Shown in pieces: positions 8,287-14,482 of a DNA stretch of 36,760 nucleotides. Source of the DNA: Metabacillus fastidiosus NBRC 101226. GTDB taxonomy: Bacteria > Bacillota > Bacilli > Bacillales > Bacillaceae. The stretch lies in assembly GCF_001591625.1 (NCBI RefSeq), contig NZ_BCVG01000029.1, positions 1 to 36,760 on the forward strand. The letters are read 5' to 3'. Both the position numbers and the translations under genes were made by a program. The notes beneath the pieces are model-generated. The model ran no database searches. It was not told the origin of the DNA and worked only from the letters and a program-made list of their open reading frames with translations. Numbering within the stretch: position 1 is the stretch's first letter; each line of letters begins with the position of its first letter.

Positions 8287-8802
8287 CTAATGAAACCATT
8301 TTTTCATAACCAATCCAGTAAACGGGGTCTCCCCTAAAATAAAGGTAATTGTTTCCACCTGCTTAAAGTGGTTTTTATGATAAAAAGAAATTGCACCATT
8401 ATTTTTTTCCCATACTGCAAGCCAAAGCGATCCTTTATCTAATTGTTTTGCTATTTCAATAGCTTTATCAAGCATTTGTTGACCGAATCCTCGGTGTTGA
8501 AATTCATCTAATACATAAATTCTTTCAATTTCTACACTGTCCTCGTCATAAATCTTACTTTGAGCTTTTTCAATATTTAATTTAAGATAACCAACTAGAT
8601 TTTCATTATCAAACATAAGATAGAAAAGAGAATCGGAATTAGTTAATTGTTCCGTTAATGCTTCATCTGTTAATGAGCTCTGAATATATAAAGACATATT
8701 TTTCTCTGTATTATCTTCACCATATGTATCCACAAACGTTTTTATAGAAATTTCCTTAAGTGTTTCAATATCCTCTAAACCACATTTTTTAAAATTAATC
8801 AA
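8287..8802 (-). CDS. GNAT N-acetyltransferase, PaiA-like (polyamine acetyltransferase type)
   Basis: 171 residues from TTG 8802, with AAGGAGGAAGGG upstream. The acetyl-CoA-binding core is clear: VEIERIYVLDEFQHRGFGQQ with the R/Q-x-x-G-x-G/A loop, then LWLAVWEKNNGAISFYHKNH. From memory these stretches closely follow B. subtilis PaiA (IERIYI..SFQKHGLGK; WLGVWEKNENAIAFYKK), a spermine/spermidine N-acetyltransferase that also affects degradative enzymes and sporulation. The substrate here is inferred. It is the sole passenger of the Tn3-type element and reads opposite to the interrupted gene. Confidence 0.85.
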   Translation of the reverse strand: MINFKKCGLEDIETLKEISIKTFVDTYGEDNTEKNMSLYIQSSLTDEALTEQLTNSDSLFYLMFDNENLVGYLKLNIEKAQSKIYDEDSVEIERIYVLDEFQHRGFGQQMLDKAIEIAKQLDKGSLWLAVWEKNNGAISFYHKNHFKQVETITFILGETPFTGLVMKKWFH

Positions 8803-8885
8803 AATATCCCTTCCTCCTTATTTCTTTATTCACAATAAAAAATTATTTTTATTTTAACATTTCATTTTTCTATTCACGAAACAAG

Positions 8886-8923
8886 CTAAACGTTGTAAAT
8901 CCGCGTTTTCCTGACCGTACCCC
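8886..8923 (-). repeat. Right 38-bp terminal inverted repeat of the Tn3-type element
   Basis: Read inward on the minus strand it begins GGGGTACGGTCAGGAAAACG and continues through GGATTTACAACG. It differs from the left end at a few positions, mostly in the innermost five bases. Confidence 0.88.
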
Positions 8924-8978
8924 TAATAGAGATCGATATAGAATACGATAGATTTTCTAATAATCTACCAAAAGAAAA

Positions 8979-8998
8979 AAGACCGGTCTAGTACCGGA
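8979..8998 (-). terminator. Terminator overlapping the stop of the SinI-like gene
   Basis: On the minus strand CCGGT-ACTAG-ACCGG is followed by TCTTTTTTC. The stop codon TAG lies in the loop, so termination is immediate after the coding sequence. Confidence 0.8.
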
Positions 8999-9122
8999 GG
9001 GATTGTTGAAAAAAGTCTTTAATTTCTTCTAATGTCATACCAGTACTTAAAGCAATCCAAATCAATTCTTCCCATTCTTTGTCTGACATTTTTTCTTTAA
9101 TTTTCATTAGCATCTTGTCCAT
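8988..9122 (-). CDS. SinI-like anti-repressor peptide, 44 residues
   Basis: ATG 9122 on the minus strand, with GGGAGGG 7 bases upstream. The core DKEWEELIWIALSTGMTLEE followed by IKDFF matches the Sin anti-repressor (SinI-type) motif, compare SinI LDQEWVELMVEAKEANISPE EIRKYL. In B. subtilis SinI binds SinR through this helix pair and frees biofilm-matrix genes. No SinR partner is encoded nearby, so the target is probably a host protein. The gene is convergent with the gene interrupted at 7919. A family match in a 44-residue protein rests on one motif, but that motif is good. Confidence 0.75.
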   Translation of the reverse strand: MDKMLMKIKEKMSDKEWEELIWIALSTGMTLEEIKDFFQQSLRY

Positions 9123-9325
9123 AATAAACCCTCCCATGAGAAAGAAATTTATGGTACATAAGTCTTATTATAAGTGATTTTTTTCCAAATTAAATACTTT
9201 TCACTTAATTTAACACAAATGTAAAACAGGTAATATCCAAAGATAGTATTTTCTAGGTTTAAAGAGGTTGCTATTTCCTATTTATTTAAACCAGAAAAAT
9301 GTAATACAAATTCGAAGGTGATAAA

Positions 9326-9526
9326 GTGAAAAAATATGTCGTACAAGCTAGGTTAAATGATGCGGATATGAAAAAGTTTGAAGAAATTCGTTCCCTTATT
9401 CTGTTCGAACGTATTCAAGGGAGAAATTTAGTAACTCCTCATGTTTATTCTACTGGAAAATCTAAAGAGGTTACTGATGCTGATATCATTCGTTTTTTAA
9501 TCAATGAATATCAATTTAAAGATTAA
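9326..9526 (+). CDS. Small protein, possible ribbon-helix-helix DNA-binding fold
   Basis: 66 residues from GTG 9326 with AAGGTG upstream. The N-terminal strand YVVQARL followed by NDADMKKFEEIR and the later VTDADIIRFLINEY resemble the strand-helix-helix layout of Arc/CopG proteins, separated by a longer linker. This is only a pattern resemblance. It heads a three-gene run with the two genes downstream. Confidence 0.5.
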   Translation: MKKYVVQARLNDADMKKFEEIRSLILFERIQGRNLVTPHVYSTGKSKEVTDADIIRFLINEYQFKD

Positions 9527-9558
9527 AACCGCTATGTAGCTAAAAAGGAGACTGAGAA

Positions 9559-9669
9559 ATGAAGAAATACGCTGTTGCTGTATATCCACATGGTGAAGAT
9601 AACAAAGTGGAAATTATTGAAGCACCAAATGATTTGATCGCAATGGTTAAAGCAGTAAGTAAGAAGTGA
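9559..9669 (+). CDS. Small hypothetical peptide, 36 residues
   Basis: ATG 9559 preceded by AAAAGGAGACTGAGAA. Sequence MKKYAVAVYPHGEDNKVEII and a short helical end. The stop overlaps the next gene's GTG (GTGA), which indicates translational coupling. No family recognised. Confidence 0.6.
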   Translation: MKKYAVAVYPHGEDNKVEIIEAPNDLIAMVKAVSKK

Positions 9670-9869
9670 GAGAAAGTTTGAAAAAAAGAGATAGAATTAC
9701 TGACTTATCCGTTAAGGCACAGATCGCAAGAACCTTACAAGAAAAGCAAGTTTTTTTAAACGACATGCTTTTAGAAATGGCGAAAGGAACAAGATATGAA
9801 TTCGATGCTAAGGAAGTAGTAGAAGCCTATGAAAAACATTATAAGATAAGTAAAAAGAGTGGATGGTAA
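9666..9869 (+). CDS. Small basic helical protein, 67 residues
   Basis: GTG 9666 overlaps the preceding stop by four bases. Helical and strongly charged (VKAQIARTLQEKQVFLNDML then KEVVEAYEKHYKISKKSGW). No family recognised; its role is presumably linked to the 36-residue and RHH-like products of the same run. Confidence 0.55.
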   Translation: MRESLKKRDRITDLSVKAQIARTLQEKQVFLNDMLLEMAKGTRYEFDAKEVVEAYEKHYKISKKSGW

Positions 9870-9942
9870 TGAATGTTTCAAAAGATTTTACGAAATAAAA
9901 TAAGCAAAGTGTTTCTTAAAAAGCTGAATTAGTTTATTAAAT

Positions 9943-10035
9943 AAAAAAGACTACCTATGAGGAGGTAGCCGCAGTATAGAAATATGAGAGCTCCTATAAT
10001 ATATGCTGCTGATTACTAAAAAGTTCTAATGGTTT
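9943..10035 (-). ncRNA. Minus-strand hairpin/terminator RNA element, copy A
   Basis: On the minus strand: GCAGCATATATTATAGGAGC, then CATATTTCTATACTGCGGC, then the terminator hairpin CTACCT..AGGTAG followed by TCTTTTTT. It lies downstream of the Spo0E-like gene and may simply be its 3' UTR and terminator. But copy C at 11702 is almost identical outside any such gene, and a TATTAT-type -10 box inside the element would allow separate transcription. Confidence 0.55.
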
Positions 10036-10091
10036 ATAGAAAGAAATTCACTAAGCTGTTAGTTTCAGAAGAGACAAAAAAATAATTAAGA

Positions 10092-10274
10092 TTAATCATT
10101 CTCCTTATGTATCATTAAGCATTGATATTTATTTAACAAAATATCTAATTGCTGACTATAGCTAATTGTATCAGGATGATTAAGCCCTTTTTGCATACCT
10201 GCAGCAACCATCTGGGAACGTAGTGATTGGATAGCATCTTCTAAGTTGTTAAGTGTCATATCTTGTATTTGCAT
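10092..10274 (-). CDS. Spo0E-like aspartyl-phosphate phosphatase, 60 residues
   Basis: ATG 10274 on the minus strand with AACGAGGTTAAGCT upstream. The helix-loop-helix LEDAIQSLRSQMVAAGMQKG followed by LNHPDTISYSQQLDILLNKY carries the family signature S-x-x-L-D-x-L-L. Spo0E proteins remove phosphate from Spo0A~P and delay sporulation. A second member at 24412 shares KGL-HP--IS-SQ-LDILLN. A minus-strand terminator element lies 60 bases downstream. Confidence 0.85.
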   Translation of the reverse strand: MQIQDMTLNNLEDAIQSLRSQMVAAGMQKGLNHPDTISYSQQLDILLNKYQCLMIHKEND

Positions 10275-10444
10275 AGCTTAACCTCGTTATATTTGAGAGT
10301 AAATATCTTTGATTGAAGATAATAATCCCTATTATAGCTTTGTAATTTCAAAACATTATATTTTCGACATTTCTTCTTAAGAAACGACAAAAATAAAAAG
10401 TCGAAGATATGAAACAAAATGATAGATCAGTTGATTAAAAAAAC

Positions 10445-10470
10445 ACAGTTTTTCAACTGCGCTTTAAAAA
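10445..10470 (-). terminator. Terminator immediately after the 28-residue peptide gene
   Basis: On the minus strand CGCAGTT-GAAA-AACTGTG is followed by seven T residues, 1-2 bases past the TAA of the peptide gene. Confidence 0.75.
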
Positions 10471-10550
10471 GAGAAGATATTAATTCCAATTGTACCTAAG
10501 AAGAATTTTATAGCTATGGTAGTTACGACTAGACCAATTATCTTTTTCAC
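10464..10550 (-). CDS. 28-residue hydrophobic peptide
   Basis: GTG 10550 with AAAGGG about 8 bases upstream, stop TAA at 10464-10466, then at once a strong terminator. The product is KKIIGLVVTTIAIKFFLGTI then GINIFSF: two Lys at the N-terminus and a single membrane-spanning stretch. The size and layout match small membrane peptides such as type I toxins (TxpA/BsrG-like), but no antisense RNA is proven and no family match is claimed. The tight terminator is the main evidence that it is a genuine short gene. Confidence 0.5.
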   Translation of the reverse strand: MKKIIGLVVTTIAIKFFLGTIGINIFSF

Positions 10551-10609
10551 ATTACTTGCCCTTTTTAACTAATACGGGCGGTGGGTGATGTTAGTTTCAT
10601 AAAAATTGA

Positions 10610-10955
10610 TTAGGAGGGAAAGAGGATAAAGTCGAATTTTCTTTCGATAGTAACGGAATTGTTGCAACTGATTTTACTGAACATGATTGGGACTTTAAGA
10701 AGCTAGAGCATCTTATTTACATGGAATACACCGGTTTAAAAGATAAGAACGGCCAGGAGATTTATGAAGGGGGATATTTGTAATCGTGAGATATTTGCCT
10801 TTAATGAAATTAGAACTTTTACTGGACAAGTGAAAATGTTCGAAGGATGTTGGTGGATTGGCACTGAAACGGTAGCAGTTCCGTTGTGGGATGAAATGCA
10901 TGAACTTGAAGTGATCGGCAATATATACGAAAATCCACGGTTATTAAACTCTTGA
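10610..10955 (+). pseudogene. YopX-family (prophage SPbeta type) gene, frameshifted and truncated
   Basis: The first frame gives EFSFDSNGIVATDFTEHDWD, then MEYTGLKDKNGQEIYEG, and then stops. One base shift in the G run at 10769-10773 continues as GDICNREIF...FEGCWWIGTETVAVPLWDEM and GNIYENPRLL. YTGLKDKNGxEIYEGDI and GNIYENPxLL are hallmarks of YopX proteins. The N-terminus is also missing: the frame opens right after a TGA with no start. It is a phage relic; the remaining second half has no ribosome site of its own. Confidence 0.85.
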
Positions 10956-10975
10956 GTAAATATGTTTCGGGGGAG

Positions 10976-11038
10976 GTGCAAGGGGGCTAATTCCAGCATC
11001 AATATAAGAAATTGGCTTCTCCTTGCACTATGTAGTGT
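10976..11038. repeat. Large hairpin 1 (63 bp)
   Basis: Arms GTGCAAGG / CCTTGCAC enclose a second stem GGGCTAATT / AATTGGCTT that needs G-T pairs. The layout matches hairpin 2 at 11095. Flanked further out by ATGTTTCG (10962) and CGAAACAT (about 11063). Confidence 0.65.
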
Positions 11039-11094
11039 TAACATACCTAAATTTGCTACTAACGAAACATGTTAAACAATTCAGCTTTATAGCG

Positions 11095-11160
11095 TGGTAC
11101 AAGGTCCAAGGTCGCTAGGCTAATTAAAGGGAATTAAAAAATTAGTCTAACCTTGTACCA
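11095..11160. repeat. Large hairpin 2 (66 bp)
   Basis: Perfect 11-bp outer arms TGGTACAAGGT / ACCTTGTACCA enclose TAGGCTAATT / AATTAGTCTA. It is related to hairpin 1: the outer stem differs by a paired change (GTGC..GCAC against GTAC..GTAC), so the structure rather than the sequence is kept. Confidence 0.7.
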
Positions 11161-11201
11161 ATAATTATTATATCCAACCTTGATAAAATAATTCGTTTCA
11201 T

Positions 11202-11245
11202 AAAAAAAGACTACCTGTTCGAAGGCAGCCAGGATTAGAAATATA
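11202..11245 (-). terminator. Minus-strand terminator, family member B
   Basis: GGCTGCCTTCGAACAGGTAGTC followed by TTTTTTT on the minus strand, 10-50 bases after the 56-residue gene. It shares the hairpin and tail of elements A, C and E but lacks their upstream GCAGCATAT part, so here it is an ordinary terminator. Confidence 0.75.
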
Positions 11246-11253
11246 TTTCTAAA

Positions 11254-11424
11254 TTAAATTTCTTTTTTCTTCACAGTCCATTGTGTCGAGGAAGTAGTAT
11301 GTTTGTTTAATTTCTGTACTAGTAACTGTGCAGCAGAGAAATCATTAAAAATTTTATCTAAGTGACTGCTTGAGTCCTTTAAGGTTTCTATTATTCCATT
11401 AATATTTCGTATCAGTATGAACAT
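11254..11424 (-). CDS. Small hypothetical protein, 56 residues
   Basis: ATG 11424 on the minus strand with GGAAAGGTGACTT upstream, stop at 11254-11256. Residues 1-40 are amphipathic helical (IIETLKDSSSHLDKIFNDFS, AAQLLVQKLNK), ending in a basic tail WTVKKKEI. Not a Spo0E: the S-x-x-L-D motif is absent in the right place. Followed by terminator B. Confidence 0.6.
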   Translation of the reverse strand: MFILIRNINGIIETLKDSSSHLDKIFNDFSAAQLLVQKLNKHTTSSTQWTVKKKEI

Positions 11425-11700
11425 AAGTCACCTTTCCAATTTTGTAGATTAGATCAAAATTTGTTAAAAGCTATAAATGAGACCCCATGTATAAGCTGTT
11501 AAGGAGTATACAGCCTTTAGATAAAAGACTGGGATAATAACTACTTACAGTAGGAGTAAAGTATGCAATCTGTGGATCTTTCTTGGGAATTTATAATTTT
11601 ATAATAATTATATAAGAAAGGTAAGCAGTTTCAGAAAATCAGAAAGACCCATTTATAGTTTAAAAAAATTGTCGCAATTAGGAATAAAGGAGGGAGTAAA
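11425..11700. other. Intergenic, no supported gene
   Basis: Contains an isolated AAAGGAGGGAG (about 11687-11697) that faces into RNA element C with no start codon after it, probably a relic of a lost gene, and a 13-codon frame (MQSVDLSWEFIIL) after TAGGAG. Nothing else recognised. Confidence 0.4.
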
Positions 11701-11701
11701 G

Positions 11702-11795
11702 AAAAAAAGACTACCCGTAGGGAGATAGCCGCAGTATAGAAATATGTGAGTTCCCATAATATACGCTGCTAGTTACTAAAAAGTTCTGACGATTT
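11702..11795 (-). ncRNA. Minus-strand hairpin/terminator RNA element, copy C
   Basis: Nearly identical to copy A over about 90 bases: GCAGCGTATATTATGGGAAC, CATATTTCTATACTGCGGCT, terminator CTATCTCCCTACGGGTAGTC and T tract. Where the terminator stems differ, pairing is kept (A: ACCT/AGGT; C: CCC/GGG). No gene precedes it closely on the minus strand, which supports an independent short RNA. Confidence 0.55.
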
Positions 11796-11822
11796 GAAAA
11801 TTATTAAGTAGGATTTTTAATA

Positions 11823-11915
11823 AAAAAGATCTCTAAAATTATAGAGATCTCCAGACTTTCTCATGTCGTTGCCATCGACAATCAAATTATATGCTGCTAG
11901 TGATTAGTTCAGAAT
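11823..11915 (-). ncRNA. Minus-strand hairpin/terminator RNA element, copy D (divergent)
   Basis: Minus strand: CTAGCAGCATATAATTTG contains a perfect TATAAT -10 box. This is followed by the hairpin TGTCG-ATGGCAA-CGACA, and then the terminator AGATCTCTA-TAATTT-TAGAGATCT and TTTTT. It shares only the upstream GCAGCATAT block with A and C, and that is the best evidence that the shared block is a promoter and the rest a variable short RNA of about 75 nt. Confidence 0.55.
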
Positions 11916-11953
11916 GTTAATTTGTAGATCCTAAGTAAAGTTGCCCCAAGCAG

Positions 11954-12040
11954 TAAAAAAGACTACCTGTTTGAAGGTAGCCATGAGTAGAAAGACGTTT
12001 CTGAGTTCTATTTATAATATGCGGCGGATTGATAAAAATG
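11954..12040 (-). ncRNA. Minus-strand hairpin/terminator RNA element, copy E
   Basis: Minus strand: CCGCCGCATATTATAAATAG, AACTCAGAAACGTC, then GGCTACCTTCAAACAGGTAGTC and TTTTTT. Keeps both the GC-GCATATTAT block and the GGCTACC/GGTAGTC terminator, with a diverged middle. Confidence 0.5.
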
Positions 12041-12092
12041 CCTAAGTATTAGGAAGTTTGATTTACTAATCAAAATGATACATCAATTCATT

Positions 12093-12137
12093 AAAAAGCA
12101 AAGTCCATAAAGATTCAATAAAAAGAGCACTTTGCTT
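12093..12137 (-). terminator. Terminator of the DUF3231 gene
   Basis: Minus strand AAGCAAAGT ... ACTTTGCTT followed by TTTAA. The arms are perfect over 9 bp, with a long loop. Confidence 0.65.
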
Positions 12138-12146
12138 GAAAGATAC

Positions 12147-12662
12147 CTATTCTTTTTTGTCAGGTATTTGTAAGTGTAGTGGAGGAAGAATTAACCACCC
12201 TTTTTCCTTATTTAACTTTAAGAATTTAGCACCTAGTTGAGCTTTAGCCATATGAAATTGACCAAATAATAATGCGATATCTTCTCGAATAGATTGTCCA
12301 ATTATTTGGCTACAAGATACTAAGCCAGCTGCAATATCTTTTGAAACTGCAGCGCTTATCTCAGGATCTGTAAATCTAGCTCCTACAGGAATACTTTCGA
12401 GATCAGCTGTTGGACGATCTGCAGGTGAAGGTGGAAGACCGACACCATTTACTTTCAATAATTCTTCAGTTTGGTTAATTTCTTGTTTTAAACCTTGCAT
12501 AGCTTCTTCTAAAAGTTTTTTGAGGTCATTGTCACCAGTGTGATTAGCAAATGTTTGGTAGCCAGCATGAAGTCCTTTTGCAGTAGTCAAATAGCTCCAA
12601 ATGCCAAAGACTTCACCATAATGCAAAGGTTCGTTTTGAGGATTACCAGCTAAAATTCCCAT
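12147..12662 (-). CDS. DUF3231 family protein
   Basis: 171 residues from ATG 12662, with TTTAAGGAGTGTTTTC upstream. The opening MGILAGNPQNEPLHYGEVFG is, from memory, how DUF3231 proteins normally begin. An in-frame ATG at 12689 with its own strong site (AAAAGGAGAAAGAATCT) would add nine residues. Family landmarks: WSYLTTAKGLHAGYQTFANH, GLPPSPADRP, GARFTDPEIS, then CSQIIGQSIREDIALLFGQF and KEKGWLILPPL. Members are helical, ferritin-like in layout and common in sporeformers; their function is not established, although some are linked to spore coat/CotF-like proteins. Monocistronic with its own terminator. Confidence 0.88.
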   Translation of the reverse strand: MGILAGNPQNEPLHYGEVFGIWSYLTTAKGLHAGYQTFANHTGDNDLKKLLEEAMQGLKQEINQTEELLKVNGVGLPPSPADRPTADLESIPVGARFTDPEISAAVSKDIAAGLVSCSQIIGQSIREDIALLFGQFHMAKAQLGAKFLKLNKEKGWLILPPLHLQIPDKKE

Positions 12663-12706
12663 GAAAACACTCCTTAAATTGAAAGACATAGATTCTTTCT
12701 CCTTTT

Positions 12707-12720
12707 GTTGGATATCCAAC
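12707..12720. promoter_or_regulatory. 14-bp palindrome upstream of the DUF3231 gene
   Basis: GTTGGATATCCAAC is a perfect palindrome 18 bases before the upstream candidate start (12689), inside the leader; a possible operator. Confidence 0.4.
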
Positions 12721-12822
12721 ATCCACAAGGATTAGTGTTTGAATGAAAGTTGGAAAATATACCTAATTTTTCAGGGGGGAAGTAAATACAATAAGCATTG
12801 TGTTCACTAGAAAGGAAATAGC

Positions 12823-12999
12823 ATGAATATATTAATAGAATTACTACAATTACCTGCTACATGGTTACTTTTATTCGCACTACTTGTTGTTATAGCCATA
12901 GTAAAAATCGTTAAATCAATTGTTGGCAAGGTGATTGGTATTGTTTTCGGACTAATTACACTATCAAAAATTATCAGTTTTATTAATGGTCAACCATAA
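12823..12999 (+). CDS. Small hydrophobic membrane protein, 58 residues
   Basis: ATG 12823 with GAAAGGAAATAGC. Two membrane stretches (WLLLFALLVVIAIVKIV and VIGIVFGLITLSKIISFI) are joined by a short basic KSIVGK turn. No family recognised. A strong hairpin terminator lies about 190 bases downstream. Confidence 0.6.
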   Translation: MNILIELLQLPATWLLLFALLVVIAIVKIVKSIVGKVIGIVFGLITLSKIISFINGQP

Positions 13000-13185
13000 C
13001 TCTAAGAGCTGGAGCAAGAAATAGAGCGAGATTGCACGACATTCCATTCCATAAGAACCCACTTAATTGGATAAATTTTGTCAAGTTAGTAATTTTCTCT
13101 TGTGATGTTTAACCTTCAGCTCTATAATGATAGGTATATCCATTTTTATTTTATCTTCACTCACGCGAGAGAAGAAACTATTTTT
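13000..13185. other. Intergenic, no gene seen
   Basis: Bracketed by AGAGCTG (about 13005) and CAGCTCT (about 13116), which could pair. No open frame with a ribosome site. Confidence 0.4.
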
Positions 13186-13266
13186 AAACGCACTTTATTC
13201 AAGTGATTAAAACTACTTATTTGTAGTTTATGTTTTTAATCATTTGAATGAGGTGCGTTTTTTTGT
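13186..13266 (+). terminator. Long intrinsic terminator
   Basis: Extended imperfect hairpin: AAACGCAC...TGATTAAAA-CTAC-TTATTT-GTAG-TTTT...AATCA...GTGCGTTT followed by TTTT. It isolates the holA-like operon from what precedes it. Confidence 0.85.
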
Positions 13267-13305
13267 GTCCTCAATCAACAAACTTTTTTAAGGAGAGTGT
13301 AAATA

Positions 13306-13476
13306 ATGAAGATTCACAAGCCTTTCTTTCTTGCTTTATGGGCATCTTCAGGATTAAAGGTCATTGCCTATTCTATGATAGACAATTGGGCTTTAGCTGC
13401 TAGTAACACGTTGTATATGCTCCTATGGGCCTGGATACTTCAAGTTCTTTTCAGGAGAGAGGAGCATGCAGAATGA
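13306..13476 (+). CDS. Small membrane protein, 56 residues, coupled to the holA-like gene
   Basis: ATG 13306 with AAGGAGAGTGTAAATA. One or two hydrophobic stretches (FFLALWASSGLKVIAYSMI, TLYMLLWAWILQVLF) and a charged end RREEHAE. Its TGA overlaps the next ATG (ATGA), so translation is coupled to the DNA polymerase III delta homologue. No family recognised. Confidence 0.65.
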   Translation: MKIHKPFFLALWASSGLKVIAYSMIDNWALAASNTLYMLLWAWILQVLFRREEHAE

Positions 13477-14447
13477 AAAGTACACATGTGTTATTCGGAG
13501 AAGAGACATACCTCTTACAATCTAAGAAAGATGAGATTATCAAAAGTAATCTCTCTGCAGAAGAAACCATATTAAATGTAAGTGTGCATGATGCAAGAGA
13601 AACTTCTATTCAGGAAGTAATTGATGACTGTCAAATGATGTCCTTTTTAGGCGGGAAACGTGTAATCGTGGTTAAAGATTGCTATTTTCTAACGACAGAA
13701 AAGGTTAAAGAAAAGATTGAACATGACATCGATCGATTACAGTCTTATTTAGAATCACCTAATGAAGAAACAGTGTTAATTCTAATGGTTCCTTATGAAA
13801 AAATGGAGGGTCGTAAAAAAGTAGTAAAAAACATGAAGAAACTGGCGGCCGTTTATGAAGGAAAACCACTAGCAAGTTATAAGCTTTTTGATTGGATTAT
13901 AAGTTTCACCAAGCGAGAAGGGATCTTAATCAGTAACGAGGCAATTAATGTCCTAATTAATTATGTAGGTTCTAATCTATTTCAGTTAGAACAAGAACTT
14001 AGGAAAATGGCACTCTATATTGGGAAAGAAAATGAGCTGCAGAAAGAAGATGTTGAATCCCTTGTTTCAAAAACATTGGAACAAGACATATTCAAACTCA
14101 TTAATAGTGTTGTAAAAAAAGATTTACAACAATCATTTGAAATACTTGAGGATATGTTTAGACAGGGAGAAAGTTCAATAAAAATCATTAATCTTATTGC
14201 TCGCCAATTTAGAATTATTTTTCAAGTAAGAGAACTAAATGGGCAAGGATTAAGTAAAGTGGAAATGGGCTCGAAATTAAAAATTAGCCCTTATGTAATT
14301 GGACTTTCTTTAGATATGATTGATAGTTATCAGTCTAAAGAACTTCTAAGTATATTGTCTAAACTATCTGAATTAGATTATCAAATCAAGATTGGTCAAT
14401 TACCAAAAGAAATCGCGTTAGAGACTTTTATTACACAAGTCTCATAA
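13473..14447 (+). CDS. holA: DNA polymerase III delta subunit (HolA) homologue
   Basis: 324 residues from ATG 13473, with GGAGAGAGGAGC upstream. Delta opens the sliding clamp as part of the clamp-loader complex. Family features: N-terminal VLFGEETYLL-SKKDEI, the ISxLGGKRVIVVKD-type block (MMSFLGGKRVIVVKDCYFLT), KEGILISNEAINVLINYVGS with QLEQELRKMALY, and the C-terminal LIARQFRIIFQVREL ... LSELDYQIKIGQLPKEIALE. Slightly shorter than chromosomal delta (about 340-350). A mobile-region copy next to tiny membrane-protein genes is probably an extra copy rather than the host's housekeeping gene. It may help replication of the element, or decoy or replace the host subunit (inference). Confidence 0.92.
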   Translation: MKSTHVLFGEETYLLQSKKDEIIKSNLSAEETILNVSVHDARETSIQEVIDDCQMMSFLGGKRVIVVKDCYFLTTEKVKEKIEHDIDRLQSYLESPNEETVLILMVPYEKMEGRKKVVKNMKKLAAVYEGKPLASYKLFDWIISFTKREGILISNEAINVLINYVGSNLFQLEQELRKMALYIGKENELQKEDVESLVSKTLEQDIFKLINSVVKKDLQQSFEILEDMFRQGESSIKIINLIARQFRIIFQVRELNGQGLSKVEMGSKLKISPYVIGLSLDMIDSYQSKELLSILSKLSELDYQIKIGQLPKEIALETFITQVS

Positions 14448-14482
14448 TACAATATAAAAACTTTTTTAAGGAGTGTTATTTT

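Larger units (their letters stand above)
8193..8923. mobile_element. Tn3-derived miniature element (TIME-like) carrying an acetyltransferase gene
   Basis: The ends are 38-bp inverted repeats (8193-8230 and 8886-8923) that begin GGGGTAC and agree at about 32 of 38 positions. They are flanked by the exact 5-bp duplication TAATA (8188-8192 and 8924-8928). GGGG termini, 38-bp ends and 5-bp duplications define Tn3-family transposition. There is no transposase or resolvase; the only gene is the PaiA-like acetyltransferase, so movement would need a Tn3 transposase in trans. Just inside the left end, GTCAGGAAAATG (8201-8212) is repeated inverted as CATTTTCCTGAC, giving a nested partial repeat. The intact duplication indicates a fairly recent insertion. 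Confidence 0.9.

Noticed and set aside
10713..11044. Minus-strand frames opposite the YopX relic
   Set aside because: They mirror the well-matched YopX reading frame and have no ribosome site.
9943..12040. Reading the repeated hairpins as a CRISPR array or ToxI-type repeat array
   Set aside because: Copies are irregularly spaced, have variable bodies and each ends in a U-tailed terminator; there are no uniform repeats with spacers and no cas or ToxN-like gene.
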